Assembly (NCBI GenBank): GCA_020853975.1
Contig: JADYXW010000090.1
Coordinates: 26,780-90,779 of the forward strand
Reading direction: 5' to 3'
DNA: 64,000 bases
From: Phycisphaerales bacterium
Lineage (GTDB): Bacteria; Planctomycetota; Phycisphaerae; Phycisphaerales; UBA1924
Below the pieces are notes generated by a model. That model searched no databases. It was not told the DNA's origin and saw nothing but the letters and a program-made list of their open reading frames with translations. Each line of letters starts with the position of its first letter. Positions within the stretch are counted from its first letter, which is position 1. Positions 24,375-33,369 of this stretch are shown here, one piece after another. Made by a program: the position numbers and the translations under genes.

Positions 24375-25586
24375 TCAGCGGGAGGCGGGGGCCCGGCGGC
24401 TCATGGCCTCGACGAACTGATCGAAGAGGTAGGAGGCGTCGTGGGGTCCGGGGGAGGCCTCGGGGTGGTACTGCACGCTGAAGACGGGCTTGGTCGCGTG
24501 GCGGAAGCCGGCCAGGGTGCCGTCGTTGAGGTGGGTGTGGGTGGGGACACCCCCCACTGCCCTGAGGGAGTCTGCCTCGACCGCGAAGCCGTGGTTCTGG
24601 CTGGTGATCTCGACCCGGCCCGACTCGGTGTTGAGGATGGGCTGGTTGGCGCCGCGGTGGCCGAACTTGAGCTTGTAGGTCTTGGCGCCGAGCGCGAGAG
24701 CGAGCAGCTGGTGTCCGAGGCAGATGCCGAAGGTGGGGATCGTCTCTGCCGCGGGCTGGTTCAGGATGGTGCGGAGGGTGGCGATGGTGGCGTCCACGGC
24801 GGCGGGGTCTCCCGGGCCGTTGGAGACGAACAGGCCATCGGCCTCGCCCGCGTTGAAGCGGCGGAGGATTTCGCTCGCGGGGGTGTTGTGCGGGATGACG
24901 ACGAGCTCGCAGCCACGCTGGGCGAGGTTGCGGAGGATGTTCGCCTTAGCGCCGCAGTCCAGGGCGAGGACGCGGTAGGTGCGCGTGGGCTTGGGCTGGT
25001 TGAGCAGAGCCCAGTCGCCCAGGGTCGCTTCCCAGGAGTGGCCCGCGTTGCAGCCGACCCGTGGCACGAGGTTCTGCCCGGCCATGCTGGGTGCGGACTT
25101 CGCACGGGCGACCAGGTCGGCGTCGGAGAGGTCGGTGCGGTCGGTCAGCGCGCCGGGCATGGCGCCGCTGGTGCGGAGGATGCGGGTGAGCGCGCGGGTG
25201 TCGATGCCGGAGATGCCGAGCACGCCCTCTCTGGCGAGGTAGTCGGAGAGGGAGGTGGTGGCGCGGAAGTTGGAGTGGCGGCGGGCGAGCTCGCGGACGA
25301 CAAAGCCCGCGACCTGCACGCGCGTGGACTCGGTGTCGTCGGGGTTCACGCCATAGTTCCCGATCATGGGGAAGGTCTGGACGAGGATCTGGCCTGTGTA
25401 GGAGGGATCGGTGAGGGCTTCCTGGTAGCCGCACATGGCGGTGGTGAAGACAACCTCAGCGACGGAGACGATCCCCTTGCCGATGGCGCCGAAGGCGGAG
25501 CCTGTGAAGACGGTGCCGTTGGCGAGCGCGAGGCGCGCGGGGGGGGCGGCTACGGTCTTTGGCGACGGGGGGTTCGTGTTGGGCAT
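24375..25586 (-). CDS. carA: Carbamoyl-phosphate synthase small subunit
   Basis: The 403-residue protein is the glutaminase subunit that feeds ammonia to CarB for pyrimidine and arginine synthesis. The N-terminal CPSase_sm domain (LALANGTVFTGSAFGAIG ... FTTAMCGYQEALTDPSYTGQ) is followed by a class I glutamine amidotransferase domain: NGPGDP oxyanion region, catalytic Cys in FGICLGHQ, NHGFAV, and the His/Glu pair in VQYHPEASPGPHD. carB is not adjacent. The ATG lacks a Shine-Dalgarno, and a TACACT lies 9 nt upstream. It is divergent from priA with 78 bp between. Confidence 0.95.
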   Translation of the reverse strand: MPNTNPPSPKTVAAPPARLALANGTVFTGSAFGAIGKGIVSVAEVVFTTAMCGYQEALTDPSYTGQILVQTFPMIGNYGVNPDDTESTRVQVAGFVVRELARRHSNFRATTSLSDYLAREGVLGISGIDTRALTRILRTSGAMPGALTDRTDLSDADLVARAKSAPSMAGQNLVPRVGCNAGHSWEATLGDWALLNQPKPTRTYRVLALDCGAKANILRNLAQRGCELVVIPHNTPASEILRRFNAGEADGLFVSNGPGDPAAVDATIATLRTILNQPAAETIPTFGICLGHQLLALALGAKTYKLKFGHRGANQPILNTESGRVEITSQNHGFAVEADSLRAVGGVPTHTHLNDGTLAGFRHATKPVFSVQYHPEASPGPHDASYLFDQFVEAMSRRAPASR

Positions 25587-25664
25587 CGAAAGTGGAGTGT
25601 AGCGCGCGTGCGCGATCGGACTCTCTTCGCGGAGCAGGAAACAGCCGACAGAGGCGGGGTTTTT

Positions 25665-27974
25665 GTGCGCGTGGCGGTGGAGCGCGGCATCGATCGCGGG
25701 CCGGAGGACGCGGCGCTGACGTACCGGTGCGACCCCGTCGTGGGCGAGGCCGGCGTGCGCGTCGGGGAGCGGGTCGAGGTGCCCCTGGGCCGGGGTGGCA
25801 CCTCGGCCGGGGGCATTGTCGTGGAGGTGGGCGGGCGGGAGCTGCTGGGGGACCTCGCGCCCTCGCGGGTGAAGCCGGTGCTGAGGCGGACGGGTGCGGT
25901 GCTGCCGGCGGGGCTGCTGGGTTTGGCGGCCTGGATGGCGGAGTACTACGTGTGCCCCCTTGGGATGGTGCTGACGGGGATGATGCCGGCGGCGGTGAAG
26001 GCGGGGACCGGGCGAAAGACCGAGGAGATCGTGACGCGCCTGGAGATGCCCTCCGGCGCAGCGCTCACAAAGGCCCAGGAGAAGTTGTGGGCCCGCGTGC
26101 GGGAGGTGGAGGCGGGCGAGTTTCCGCTGCCCCTGAAGTCGCTCGCGGGGCTTGTGGGCGCGCGGGGAGTGGCGGGCCTGAAGAAGCTCGCGGGGCTGGG
26201 AGCGTTGGGAATCGAGAAGCGGGAGGGCGTGAGCGCGGGCGAACCCCCGGGGTTTGATGGTGTCGAGGCCGGGAAGGGAGAGCGGCCGGAGCCGACGGCG
26301 GGGCAGGCTCGCGTGATTGAGGGGATCGGGGGGGCCGGGGGTGCGGGGGATGCGGGGGGGCGAGACGGCTTTGGCGTGCACCTGCTGCGGGGCGTGACGG
26401 GTTCCGGCAAGACGGAGGTGTATCTGCGGCTGATCGGGCGCGTCCTTGGCGAGGGCGGGCGTGCGATCGTGCTGGTGCCGGAGATCGCGCTGACGCCCCA
26501 AACCTCGGCGCGGTTCACGAGGCGGTTCGGAGCGGCGCAGGTCGCGGTGCTGCACTCCGGATTGACGGCGGCGCAGCGGCACCGTGAGTGGAGGCGGATC
26601 GCGGGCGGAGAGGCGAGCGTCGTGGTCGGCGCCCGGTCCGCGGTCTTTGCGCCCGTCGAGGACCTTCGGCTGATCGTCGTGGACGAAGAGCACGACACGT
26701 CGTACAAGCAGGATCGGCTGCCCAGGTACAACGCGCGGGACGTGGCGGTGAAGCGGGGACAACTCGAGGGGGCGCCCGTGGTGCTGGGGTCCGCGACGCC
26801 TTCGCTGGAGAGCTGGGCCAACGCCCGCGCGGGAAGGTATCGGCTGTGGGAACTGACGGAGCGCGTGGGCGGGGCGGTGCTGCCCGAGGTGCGCGTGGTG
26901 GACATGAAGCTGGAGCACCGCACGCGGCGCGAGAGCGACCCCGACGACCGGCGGCTGCACCTGCTGGGGCCAACGCTGGAGCGGGAGTTCGAGGCCTCGC
27001 TGCGCGGGGGCGGGCAGGTGATCCTGCTGCTGAACAGGCGCGGGTTCGCGAGCTATGTGTGGTGCCGCAACGCGGCGTGCGGGTTTGTGGCGGGGTGCGA
27101 GCAGTGCGACGCGAACCTGGTGGTGCACCGGCATGACGGGCTGCCGCCCGGGGGCATCGTGAGGTGCCACCACTGCGAGGCGGAGCAGCGGGTGCCGGTC
27201 CTGTGCCCGTCGTGCGGAGGGAAGGTGGCGCTGTGGGGCGGGGGCACGCAGCGGGCGGAGGAGGAGCTGGTCTCGAAGTTTTCATCGCTGGGGGTGGTGG
27301 AGGGGGAGACGCTGCTGCGTGTGGACTCGGACACAATGCACAGCGCGCGGGACTACTACGAGGCGCTGGGCCGCTTCGGGCGGGGAGAGGTGCGGGTGCT
27401 GATCGGCACGCAGATGCTGGCGAAGGGGCTGGACTATCCGAACGTGAGGCTGGTGGGCGTGCTGGACGCGGACCTGTCGCTGAACATCCCGGACTTCCGG
27501 TCGTCGGAGCGGACGTTCCAACTGGTGAGCCAGGTGGCGGGTCGGGCGGGAAGGGGAACGCACCGGGGGCTGGTGATCGTACAGACGTACAACCCGGGCG
27601 CGGGGGCGATCCGGCATGCGGCGGCGCACGACTTTGAGGGCTTTGCGCGAACGGAGCTGGCGGTGCGGGAGCGGGCGGGCTTGCCCCCCGCGACGCGGAT
27701 GGCGCGGGTGGTGTGCCGCGACGAGCGGGCGGAGCGTGCGAAGGAGGCGGCGGGTCTGCTCGCGGCGCACCTGGGCGCCGGCGGGCTGGTGTCGGTCCGC
27801 GGGCCGATGGCGTGCGTGGTCGGGCGGGTGGCGGGGCAGTACCGTTACGCGGTGGAGATCGTGGGCGCCCGCGCGGGGCGGGTGCAGGCGGCGCTCGCGG
27901 GCGCGAGGCGCGAGGGGCTGCTGAAGAGCGACCCGAAGACGGCGGTGGATGTGGACCCGGTGGCGCTCATGTGA
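25665..27974 (+). CDS. priA: Primosomal replication-restart helicase PriA
   Basis: The 769-residue protein (from GTG 25665) has the PriA layout: an N-terminal DNA-binding domain, the helicase with Walker A GVTGSGKTEVYL at about residues 243-254 and Walker B DEEHDTSYKQD, VVLGSATPS (motif III), and GTQMLAKGLDYPNVRLVG (motif V region). The inserted zinc-binding region is present (CRNAACGFVAGCEQC, CHHCEAEQRVPVLCPSC). PriA reloads DnaB at stalled forks. The start is uncertain: GTG 25665 has GAGGCGGGG before it, and GTG 25671 is possible. Longer upstream extension of this frame overlaps carA in antisense and is rejected. It is followed by murD after 42 bp. Confidence 0.93.
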   Translation: MRVAVERGIDRGPEDAALTYRCDPVVGEAGVRVGERVEVPLGRGGTSAGGIVVEVGGRELLGDLAPSRVKPVLRRTGAVLPAGLLGLAAWMAEYYVCPLGMVLTGMMPAAVKAGTGRKTEEIVTRLEMPSGAALTKAQEKLWARVREVEAGEFPLPLKSLAGLVGARGVAGLKKLAGLGALGIEKREGVSAGEPPGFDGVEAGKGERPEPTAGQARVIEGIGGAGGAGDAGGRDGFGVHLLRGVTGSGKTEVYLRLIGRVLGEGGRAIVLVPEIALTPQTSARFTRRFGAAQVAVLHSGLTAAQRHREWRRIAGGEASVVVGARSAVFAPVEDLRLIVVDEEHDTSYKQDRLPRYNARDVAVKRGQLEGAPVVLGSATPSLESWANARAGRYRLWELTERVGGAVLPEVRVVDMKLEHRTRRESDPDDRRLHLLGPTLEREFEASLRGGGQVILLLNRRGFASYVWCRNAACGFVAGCEQCDANLVVHRHDGLPPGGIVRCHHCEAEQRVPVLCPSCGGKVALWGGGTQRAEEELVSKFSSLGVVEGETLLRVDSDTMHSARDYYEALGRFGRGEVRVLIGTQMLAKGLDYPNVRLVGVLDADLSLNIPDFRSSERTFQLVSQVAGRAGRGTHRGLVIVQTYNPGAGAIRHAAAHDFEGFARTELAVRERAGLPPATRMARVVCRDERAERAKEAAGLLAAHLGAGGLVSVRGPMACVVGRVAGQYRYAVEIVGARAGRVQAALAGARREGLLKSDPKTAVDVDPVALM

Positions 27975-28016
27975 GCGGACCGGCGGGAGCGGGCGGAGAA
28001 GTCGGAGCGAGGGCGC

Positions 28017-29399
28017 ATGAGCCATTGGACGAGCGAGGACGGGCGGTTCGCGGGGAAGCGCGTCACGGTGATGGGACTCGGACGCTTCGGCGGCGGCGCG
28101 GGCGTGGCGGTGTGGCTGGCGGAGCGGGGCGCACGCGTGCTCGTGACGGACCTGGACCCCGCGGAAAAACTGGCGGCGTCGGTCCGCGGGGTCGAGTCGC
28201 TGGTAGGGCCCGGCGCCATCGAGTGGAAGCTGGGCGGGCATGACACAGGCGACTTTGTCAAGGCGGACCTGGTGGTGGCGGGCCCGGCGGTGCCCAAGCC
28301 CTGGGCGAACCGCTTTCTGCTCGCGGCGCGCGGAGCGGGCGTGCCGGTGACGACCGAAGTGCGCCTCGCGGTGCAGAGGCTGGACCGGGAGCGTGTGATC
28401 GGGGTGACGGGCTCGGCGGGAAAGAGCACGACATGCGCGATGACGGACCACCTGCTGCGGGCGCTGGGGGCCCGGAGCCACCTTGGCGGGAACATCGGCG
28501 GGAGCATGCTGCGGGAAGCCGCGTCCGTGCGCGCGGGCGGCTGGGTGGTGCTGGAACTGTCGAGTTTCATGCTGCACTGGCTGGGCGCGGGCGTGGGCTA
28601 TGACGACGCTCCCGCATGGTCGCCCCGCGTCGCGGTCATCACCAACATCACGGACAACCACACGGACTGGCACGGCACGTTCGAGCACTACGCCGCGAGC
28701 AAGCTGGGGCTCGTGCGCCACGCCGGGGCGGGGGACGTCGCGGTGCTCGCGTCGCGGGATCACGCGGGGGCGCTGTGGGAGCGGATGAGGGAGGCAGCGT
28801 CGGCGCGGCGGGTGGTCGAGGTCGCCCCGGCCACCCCGTGGGCGGGCATGGGGCTCTCGGTGCCGGGCGCGCACAACGAGCAGAACGCGCGGATGGCGAT
28901 GGAGGCGGTTCGCGCGGCGCTGGGAGCGGACGCCCCGGACGAAGGCGTGATGCTGCGGGCGCTGCGCGGGTTCATGGGGCTGCCCCACCGGCTGTGCCTC
29001 GTGGGAGAGCGGGGCGGGGTGAGGTGGTACAACGACAGCAAGTCCACGACCCCTGGGAGCACGCTGCTCGCGGTGCGGGCGTTTGACAACGCTTCGAGGG
29101 TCCATCTGATTGCCGGCGGGTACGACAAGGGGAGCGACCTATCGCCGGTCGCGGGCCTCGCTGCGTCGCTCGCGGGGCTGTACACGATCGGCAAGACCGG
29201 GCCTGTCATCGCGGCGGGGAGCGGAGGCCGCGCGATCGAGTGCGGCACGCTTGACCGTGCGGTGGCGGCGATCCGGGAACGGGCGCGGGCGGGCGACGTG
29301 GCACTGCTGAGCCCCGCGTGCGCCTCCTGGGACCAGTTTGAGCACTACGAGCAGCGGGGCGAGGTCTTTGCCGCACTCGCGGCGGGAGAGAAAAGATGA
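28017..29399 (+). CDS. murD: UDP-N-acetylmuramoylalanine-D-glutamate ligase
   Basis: The 460-residue Mur ligase adds D-Glu to UDP-MurNAc-L-Ala in the cytoplasm. An N-terminal Rossmann region ([26 protein letters not shown]) is followed by the ATP loop [11 protein letters not shown] (residues 129-139), [18 protein letters not shown] and HNEQNARMA. The C-terminal domain has [16 protein letters not shown] (with the KST signature) and [19 protein letters not shown], the usual MurD ending. GGAGCGAGGG precedes the ATG. It shows that the organism makes peptidoglycan. It sits outside a classical dcw cluster, between priA and a lipoprotein gene with which it shares an ATGA overlap. Confidence 0.93.
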   Translation: MSHWTSEDGRFAGKRVTVMGLGRFGGGAGVAVWLAERGARVLVTDLDPAEKLAASVRGVESLVGPGAIEWKLGGHDTGDFVKADLVVAGPAVPKPWANRFLLAARGAGVPVTTEVRLAVQRLDRERVIGVTGSAGKSTTCAMTDHLLRALGARSHLGGNIGGSMLREAASVRAGGWVVLELSSFMLHWLGAGVGYDDAPAWSPRVAVITNITDNHTDWHGTFEHYAASKLGLVRHAGAGDVAVLASRDHAGALWERMREAASARRVVEVAPATPWAGMGLSVPGAHNEQNARMAMEAVRAALGADAPDEGVMLRALRGFMGLPHRLCLVGERGGVRWYNDSKSTTPGSTLLAVRAFDNASRVHLIAGGYDKGSDLSPVAGLAASLAGLYTIGKTGPVIAAGSGGRAIECGTLDRAVAAIRERARAGDVALLSPACASWDQFEHYEQRGEVFAALAAGEKR

Positions 29400-30220
29400 A
29401 GCGATCGGCCATGTGCTGCGCGCTGCTGATGACGGGCCTGGCGATGGTGGGCGGGTGCGCAGCGTCACGGAAGGAGGTGCGTGAAGAGCCGCCGACGCCG
29501 CCCGTGGCCCCCCCCACCACTGCACCCACGCCACCGGAGCCTCCCGCTGCTCCCGTTGCGCCGACCGCCTCGCCCCCCCCCGCCGCCCGCGAGGGCGCAA
29601 AGGAGGTCTTCCCGCACGTGCGAGTGGACGTCGCGGAGCGCGAGGTGGAGATCGACGCGTTCGTGCCGATCGATGCGCACAACGAGAAGACGCCGCGGGT
29701 GTACCTGGAGGTGGTGCTGTGCTCGACCGACACGAAGGAGCACGAGGCGCTGGTCGCGACAGAGGCGAAGCCCTCGCACGTGCATGCAGCACTGCTGCTC
29801 GCGGGGCTTCAGCCCGGAACACCCGGGGCGTGGGACTGGGAGGGTGCGCAGATCCGACCCGTGCCCCCGACGGGCCCGCGGCTCGATGTGAGGCTCGAAC
29901 GCCCAGACACCGGGGAGAGCTGGTCGCCCGCGGCGTGGGTGGTCTCGGCGAGGTCGGGGAAGGGGCTTGCGGAGCTTGAGCCGGAAGGGGGGTTCATGTT
30001 CACGGGCTCGCAGATGCTGACACGCCACGGCGTAGAGCACTATCGCGCCGACCGCGAGGGTTGCATCGTGGGCCTGGCGACGTTCGGCGGCGAGGTCGTT
30101 GGGTATACGAGGCTTCACAGCCCGGAGTCCTCGCTGGAGGAACCGGACTGGATGGCACGCGCGGACACGGTGCCCGCGTTCGGGACGAAGATGATCGTGA
30201 GGCTTCGGGCGCCGCGGTAG
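29396..30220 (+). CDS. YdjY-domain lipoprotein
   Basis: The 274-residue protein has a lipoprotein signal (lipobox VGGC at residues 18-21). A long Pro/Ala/Thr-rich linker (about residues 32-66) follows, then a YdjY-type domain: [11 protein letters not shown] ... [42 protein letters not shown], given here in parts. That 'KEHE ... A-K-P-x-x-V-H-A-A-L-L' motif is diagnostic of the family, whose function is unknown. Its start overlaps the murD stop (ATGA at 29396-29399), implying translational coupling to a cell-wall gene. Confidence 0.8.
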   Translation: MKRSAMCCALLMTGLAMVGGCAASRKEVREEPPTPPVAPPTTAPTPPEPPAAPVAPTASPPPAAREGAKEVFPHVRVDVAEREVEIDAFVPIDAHNEKTPRVYLEVVLCSTDTKEHEALVATEAKPSHVHAALLLAGLQPGTPGAWDWEGAQIRPVPPTGPRLDVRLERPDTGESWSPAAWVVSARSGKGLAELEPEGGFMFTGSQMLTRHGVEHYRADREGCIVGLATFGGEVVGYTRLHSPESSLEEPDWMARADTVPAFGTKMIVRLRAPR

Positions 30221-30223
30221 GCG

Positions 30224-31600
30224 TCAGGGCTCGACGAGGATGCGAAGGGTGCTGGTGCGGGGCTTGTCGTCGACGACCTCGACGACCTCGATCTCCACGG
30301 GCCTGCCCAGGATGACGCCGGAGGCAACCATGGCCTCGGCGGCGGCGTCGGCGGACAGAACCTCCCGGCCCGCGACGGACCGCAGAAGCATGCCGGTCTT
30401 CAGGCCCGAGGTCTCGGCGGGCGAACCCGGAACAGTGAAGGCGACCGAGGGGCCTGACTGCGTGTCGCGAAGCATGAGCCCGAGCTCAGTGTGGATGGCT
30501 TGGTTGTACTGACGCGCGGCGAGGTCCTTGGGCATGGCCCCGAGGGTCACGGTGAGCGAGAGGGTCTCGCCATCCCGCAGGACCTGGAGCTCGAGTGTGT
30601 CGCCCGGCGAGGCGGAGTTGATGACGCCCCGGAGCTGGTCGGCCTCGTGCACGGGCTGGCCCGACGCGCCCGTGATGCGATCCCCCGCCCTGAGCCCGGC
30701 GGCGGCGGCGGGCGAGTCCTCGACGACGCGCCCGACGCGGACAGAACCATGCACATCGTCGCCGAAGAAGATCCCGATGTAGCCCCCCACCGCGGGCTGG
30801 CCCGCGATGATCTGCGGGACGCGGGACTCGATGGCGGCAAGAGGGATGGCGAATGAGATGCCCGCGGACTGGCCCTCGCTGGTGCCCTGCGTGTCCTGGG
30901 CGGTGGCGATGGCGACGTTCATGCCCACGAGGCGACCCCGGACGTCCACGAGCGGGCCGCCCGAGTTGCCGGGGTTGACGGCGGCGTCGGTCTGGATGAA
31001 GTTCGCCGGGCTGACAAAGCCGGTGGCGGTGCGGGCGGAGCGACCCAGCGCCGAGACGACACCCTCGGACATCGAGAACTTGAAGTTGAACGGAGAACCG
31101 AAGGCGAAGACGCGGTCGCCCTTGGTGAGGCGGGCGCCGGTGGCGCGGCGGAGGGGGATGAGGTGCGGGCCGGGGTCCACCCTGAGCACGGCGATGTCCC
31201 CCGTGAGGTCCATGCCCACCACGTTCGCGCTCACCACGCGCGCATCGGCGAACTGGACGCGGATCTGCGTCGCGGCGGCGACGACGTGGGCGTTGGTGAC
31301 CACGTGACCCTGCGAGTCAAAGACCCAGCCCGAGCCGGACGAGAACCGGCGGGTGTCGTCACGGTCGGCCTCCACCTGGATGTGGACGACAGAGGGCTCG
31401 ACGCTGACCGCGACGTTGCGGACCGCGCGGTTCAGCCGCTCGAGCACGTCGTCGTTGTCCAGCGACTGCTGGGCGAGGTGCACCGTCGCGCGGGTCTGCT
31501 CGCTGGCGATGCGACGGACCATGTCGGGCAGCGCGAGCGTCACGACCCCGGCGCTCACGAGCACCACGAAGGCCGGACCGAAAGAGACGATGCGTCGCAT
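30224..31600 (-). CDS. HtrA/DegP-type periplasmic serine protease with two PDZ domains
   Basis: The 458-residue protein has an N-terminal hydrophobic segment (signal or anchor, residues 5-25) and a trypsin-like domain with catalytic His105 (TNAHVV), Asp135 (LTGDIAVL) and Ser213 (NPGNSGGPLV). Two PDZ domains follow (about residues 265-350 and 370-455; GYIGIFFGD ... DSPAAAAGLRAGDRI and GSPAETSGLKTGMLL). Such proteins degrade or refold damaged envelope proteins. The ATG at 31600 has AAGGA upstream. It ends 3 bp from the convergent lipoprotein gene and follows panB by 34 bp. Confidence 0.9.
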   Translation of the reverse strand: MRRIVSFGPAFVVLVSAGVVTLALPDMVRRIASEQTRATVHLAQQSLDNDDVLERLNRAVRNVAVSVEPSVVHIQVEADRDDTRRFSSGSGWVFDSQGHVVTNAHVVAAATQIRVQFADARVVSANVVGMDLTGDIAVLRVDPGPHLIPLRRATGARLTKGDRVFAFGSPFNFKFSMSEGVVSALGRSARTATGFVSPANFIQTDAAVNPGNSGGPLVDVRGRLVGMNVAIATAQDTQGTSEGQSAGISFAIPLAAIESRVPQIIAGQPAVGGYIGIFFGDDVHGSVRVGRVVEDSPAAAAGLRAGDRITGASGQPVHEADQLRGVINSASPGDTLELQVLRDGETLSLTVTLGAMPKDLAARQYNQAIHTELGLMLRDTQSGPSVAFTVPGSPAETSGLKTGMLLRSVAGREVLSADAAAEAMVASGVILGRPVEIEVVEVVDDKPRTSTLRILVEP

Positions 31601-31634
31601 GCTGTGTCCTTCGCCGGCCCGGCCCGGCGGGGAT

Positions 31635-32528
31635 TCATCGGTTCCGGGGCGACGGGGGGGCGGGTGGCTTCGCGTCTTTGATCGACGGCGTGGTGGTTGG
31701 GAGAGGGGGCGTGCTTTCCGGACCAGGCTGGGGGGGCCGGGTGGGTCCGATCTGCCTGGCGTCGACGCGGCGGACCCACTCCGAAGCCGCGGACTGGATC
31801 GCGGGGCCCAGCGACGCGACCGCCTCCGCAAAGACGGGGGGAGAGTCGGTCATGCCCAGCAGGTCCTGCAGCACGAGGACCTGGCCATGGCACCTGGGCC
31901 CGGCGCCGATGCCGATGACGGGCACGCGCGACTGCTCGATGATGCGGGAAGCGAGCACCTCCGGAACCGCCTCCACCAGGAGCATCACGGCGCCCGCGGC
32001 CTCGAGGGCGGCGGCGTCACGGGCGATGGCGTCGGCCTCCGCAGGGGAGCGGCCCGCGCCCGCGTAGCCGCCGGTAAGGGCGGCGCGCTGCGGGCGGCTG
32101 CCCACGTGCGCGCAGACCGGAATGCCGGCGCGGGTCATCTTCTCGACCAGGGGCGCGAAGGAGGCGTCGGCCTCGATCTTCACGATGTCCGCCAGACCCT
32201 CGGTAAGGAAGCGGCCCGCGTTGCGCAGAGCGCTCGCGTCGTCCGCCTGGTAGGACATGAACGGCATGTCGCCCATGACCACGCGGCATGGGGCGCCACG
32301 CTTCACACCGGCGGTGAGCGCGAGCAGCACGTCCATGGGCATGTCGATCGTGCGCTCAAAGCCCAGGATGACCTCCGCGGCGGTGTCGCCCACCAGCAGC
32401 ACGTGCACGCCCGCGCGGGCGAGCCACTTCGCGGTCGTCGCGTCGTAGCAGGTCAGGCAGGCGAAGGGCCGGCCCTCCTGCGCCATCCGGCGGATGGTCT
32501 TGATGGTGACACGGTCCGGGGTCGGCAT
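31635..32528 (-). CDS. panB: 3-methyl-2-oxobutanoate hydroxymethyltransferase
   Basis: The 297-residue TIM-barrel enzyme makes ketopantoate for pantothenate/CoA synthesis using methylene-THF. Motifs: LTCYDATTAKWLARAGVHVLLVGD, VVMGDMPFMSY, the Mg-binding Asp/Glu positions in GLADIVKIEAD, VLASRIIEQSRVPVIGIGAG, and HGQVLVLQDLLGMT. The loop usually written H-L-G-x-x-P-Q reads AHVGSRPQ. About 25 proline-rich residues extend past the usual C-terminus. The ATG at 32528 follows TACGAT by 6 nt without a Shine-Dalgarno. Confidence 0.92.
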   Translation of the reverse strand: MPTPDRVTIKTIRRMAQEGRPFACLTCYDATTAKWLARAGVHVLLVGDTAAEVILGFERTIDMPMDVLLALTAGVKRGAPCRVVMGDMPFMSYQADDASALRNAGRFLTEGLADIVKIEADASFAPLVEKMTRAGIPVCAHVGSRPQRAALTGGYAGAGRSPAEADAIARDAAALEAAGAVMLLVEAVPEVLASRIIEQSRVPVIGIGAGPRCHGQVLVLQDLLGMTDSPPVFAEAVASLGPAIQSAASEWVRRVDARQIGPTRPPQPGPESTPPLPTTTPSIKDAKPPAPPSPRNR

Positions 32529-32534
32529 GGCACC

Positions 32535-32540
32535 ATCGTA
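32535..32540 (-). promoter_or_regulatory. -10-like TACGAT, leaderless start of panB
   Basis: TACGAT on the minus strand ends 6 nt before the ATG at 32528. Confidence 0.5.
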
Positions 32541-32573
32541 TTCGGCCCCGGCGGCCTGCGGGTTGCGGGTCTG

Positions 32574-32579
32574 TACCAT
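32574..32579 (+). promoter_or_regulatory. -10-like TACCAT, leaderless start of the methyltransferase gene
   Basis: TACCAT ends 5 nt before the ATG at 32585. With the panB site it makes a 56-bp divergent region with two leaderless-type starts. Confidence 0.5.
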
Positions 32580-32584
32580 CCGGG

Positions 32585-33298
32585 ATGCCCAGACTGGTCA
32601 CCCCGGAGCACATGGACGACCCGGACGCCTCGCGGGAGGATCTCGTTGCCACGCTCCGGCACTTGGAGCGGCTGAACCGCTGGGTGGGGGGCGAGGCAGC
32701 GCTGCTGGACCACCTGAGAGTCTGGTCGCGGAGGTGGCCCAGGGGGAGAACGATCACTCTGCTGGACCTGGGAACGGGCGGCGCGGACCTGCCCGTGACG
32801 GCGCGGGCGTGGGCGGCCAGCCACGGGTTTGACCTGCGCGTCACGGGGATCGACGTGCACGAAAGGACGCTGGCGCTGGCCCGCGAGCGCGTGTCGGGCG
32901 TGGAGGGCGTGACGCTCGAGCGGTGCGACGCGCGGGAGATCAAGAGACGATTCGGCGCGGGGAGTTTCGACTACGTGCACGCGGGGCTGCTCCTGCACCA
33001 CCTGCCCGAGATCGGCGTGCTGACGGTGATCGCGGGGATGGACCAGGTAGCGCGGGCGGGGATCATCTGGAGCGATCTCAACCGCTCATGGCTGGCGGCG
33101 GCGGGTGCGAGGATTCTCACGATCGGGGCGCCGGCGCACGTGAAGCACGACGCGGTGGTGAGCGTGCGGGCGGCGTTCACGAAGCGGGAGGTGCTGGACA
33201 TCGCGGGGCGGCTGGGGCTCTCGCACTGCCGGTACCGATTGAGCGTGTGCACGCAGCGGTTCACGCTGGCGGGGGAGCGCCCCGGCGCCTGGGCCTGA
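32585..33298 (+). CDS. Class I SAM-dependent methyltransferase
   Basis: The 237-residue protein has the SAM-binding core: TLLDLGTGGADLP (motif I), VTGIDVHERTLALAR (motif II with acidic ribose contact), LERCDAREI, and SFDYVHAGLLLHHL (motif IV). The later part (ILTIGAPAHVKHDAVVSVRAAFTKREV) resembles methyltransferases associated with polyketide-like or quinone substrates, but the substrate cannot be named. No Shine-Dalgarno is present. Confidence 0.75.
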   Translation: MPRLVTPEHMDDPDASREDLVATLRHLERLNRWVGGEAALLDHLRVWSRRWPRGRTITLLDLGTGGADLPVTARAWAASHGFDLRVTGIDVHERTLALARERVSGVEGVTLERCDAREIKRRFGAGSFDYVHAGLLLHHLPEIGVLTVIAGMDQVARAGIIWSDLNRSWLAAAGARILTIGAPAHVKHDAVVSVRAAFTKREVLDIAGRLGLSHCRYRLSVCTQRFTLAGERPGAWA

Positions 33299-33357
33299 GC
33301 AGGCCGGAGTGCGGGGAGGCGGGCGAAGATCCGGGGGAAGAAGCAGGCGGCGCTTCC

Positions 33358-33363
33358 TACCCT
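33358..33363 (+). promoter_or_regulatory. -10-like TACCCT, leaderless start of the ABC-F gene
   Basis: TACCCT ends 6 nt before GTG 33370 and supports that codon as the start. Confidence 0.45.
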
Positions 33364-33369
33364 CCGCCC

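Noticed and set aside
24072..25664. Upstream extension of the priA frame
   Set aside because: It is antisense to carA and contains no PriA-like sequence.
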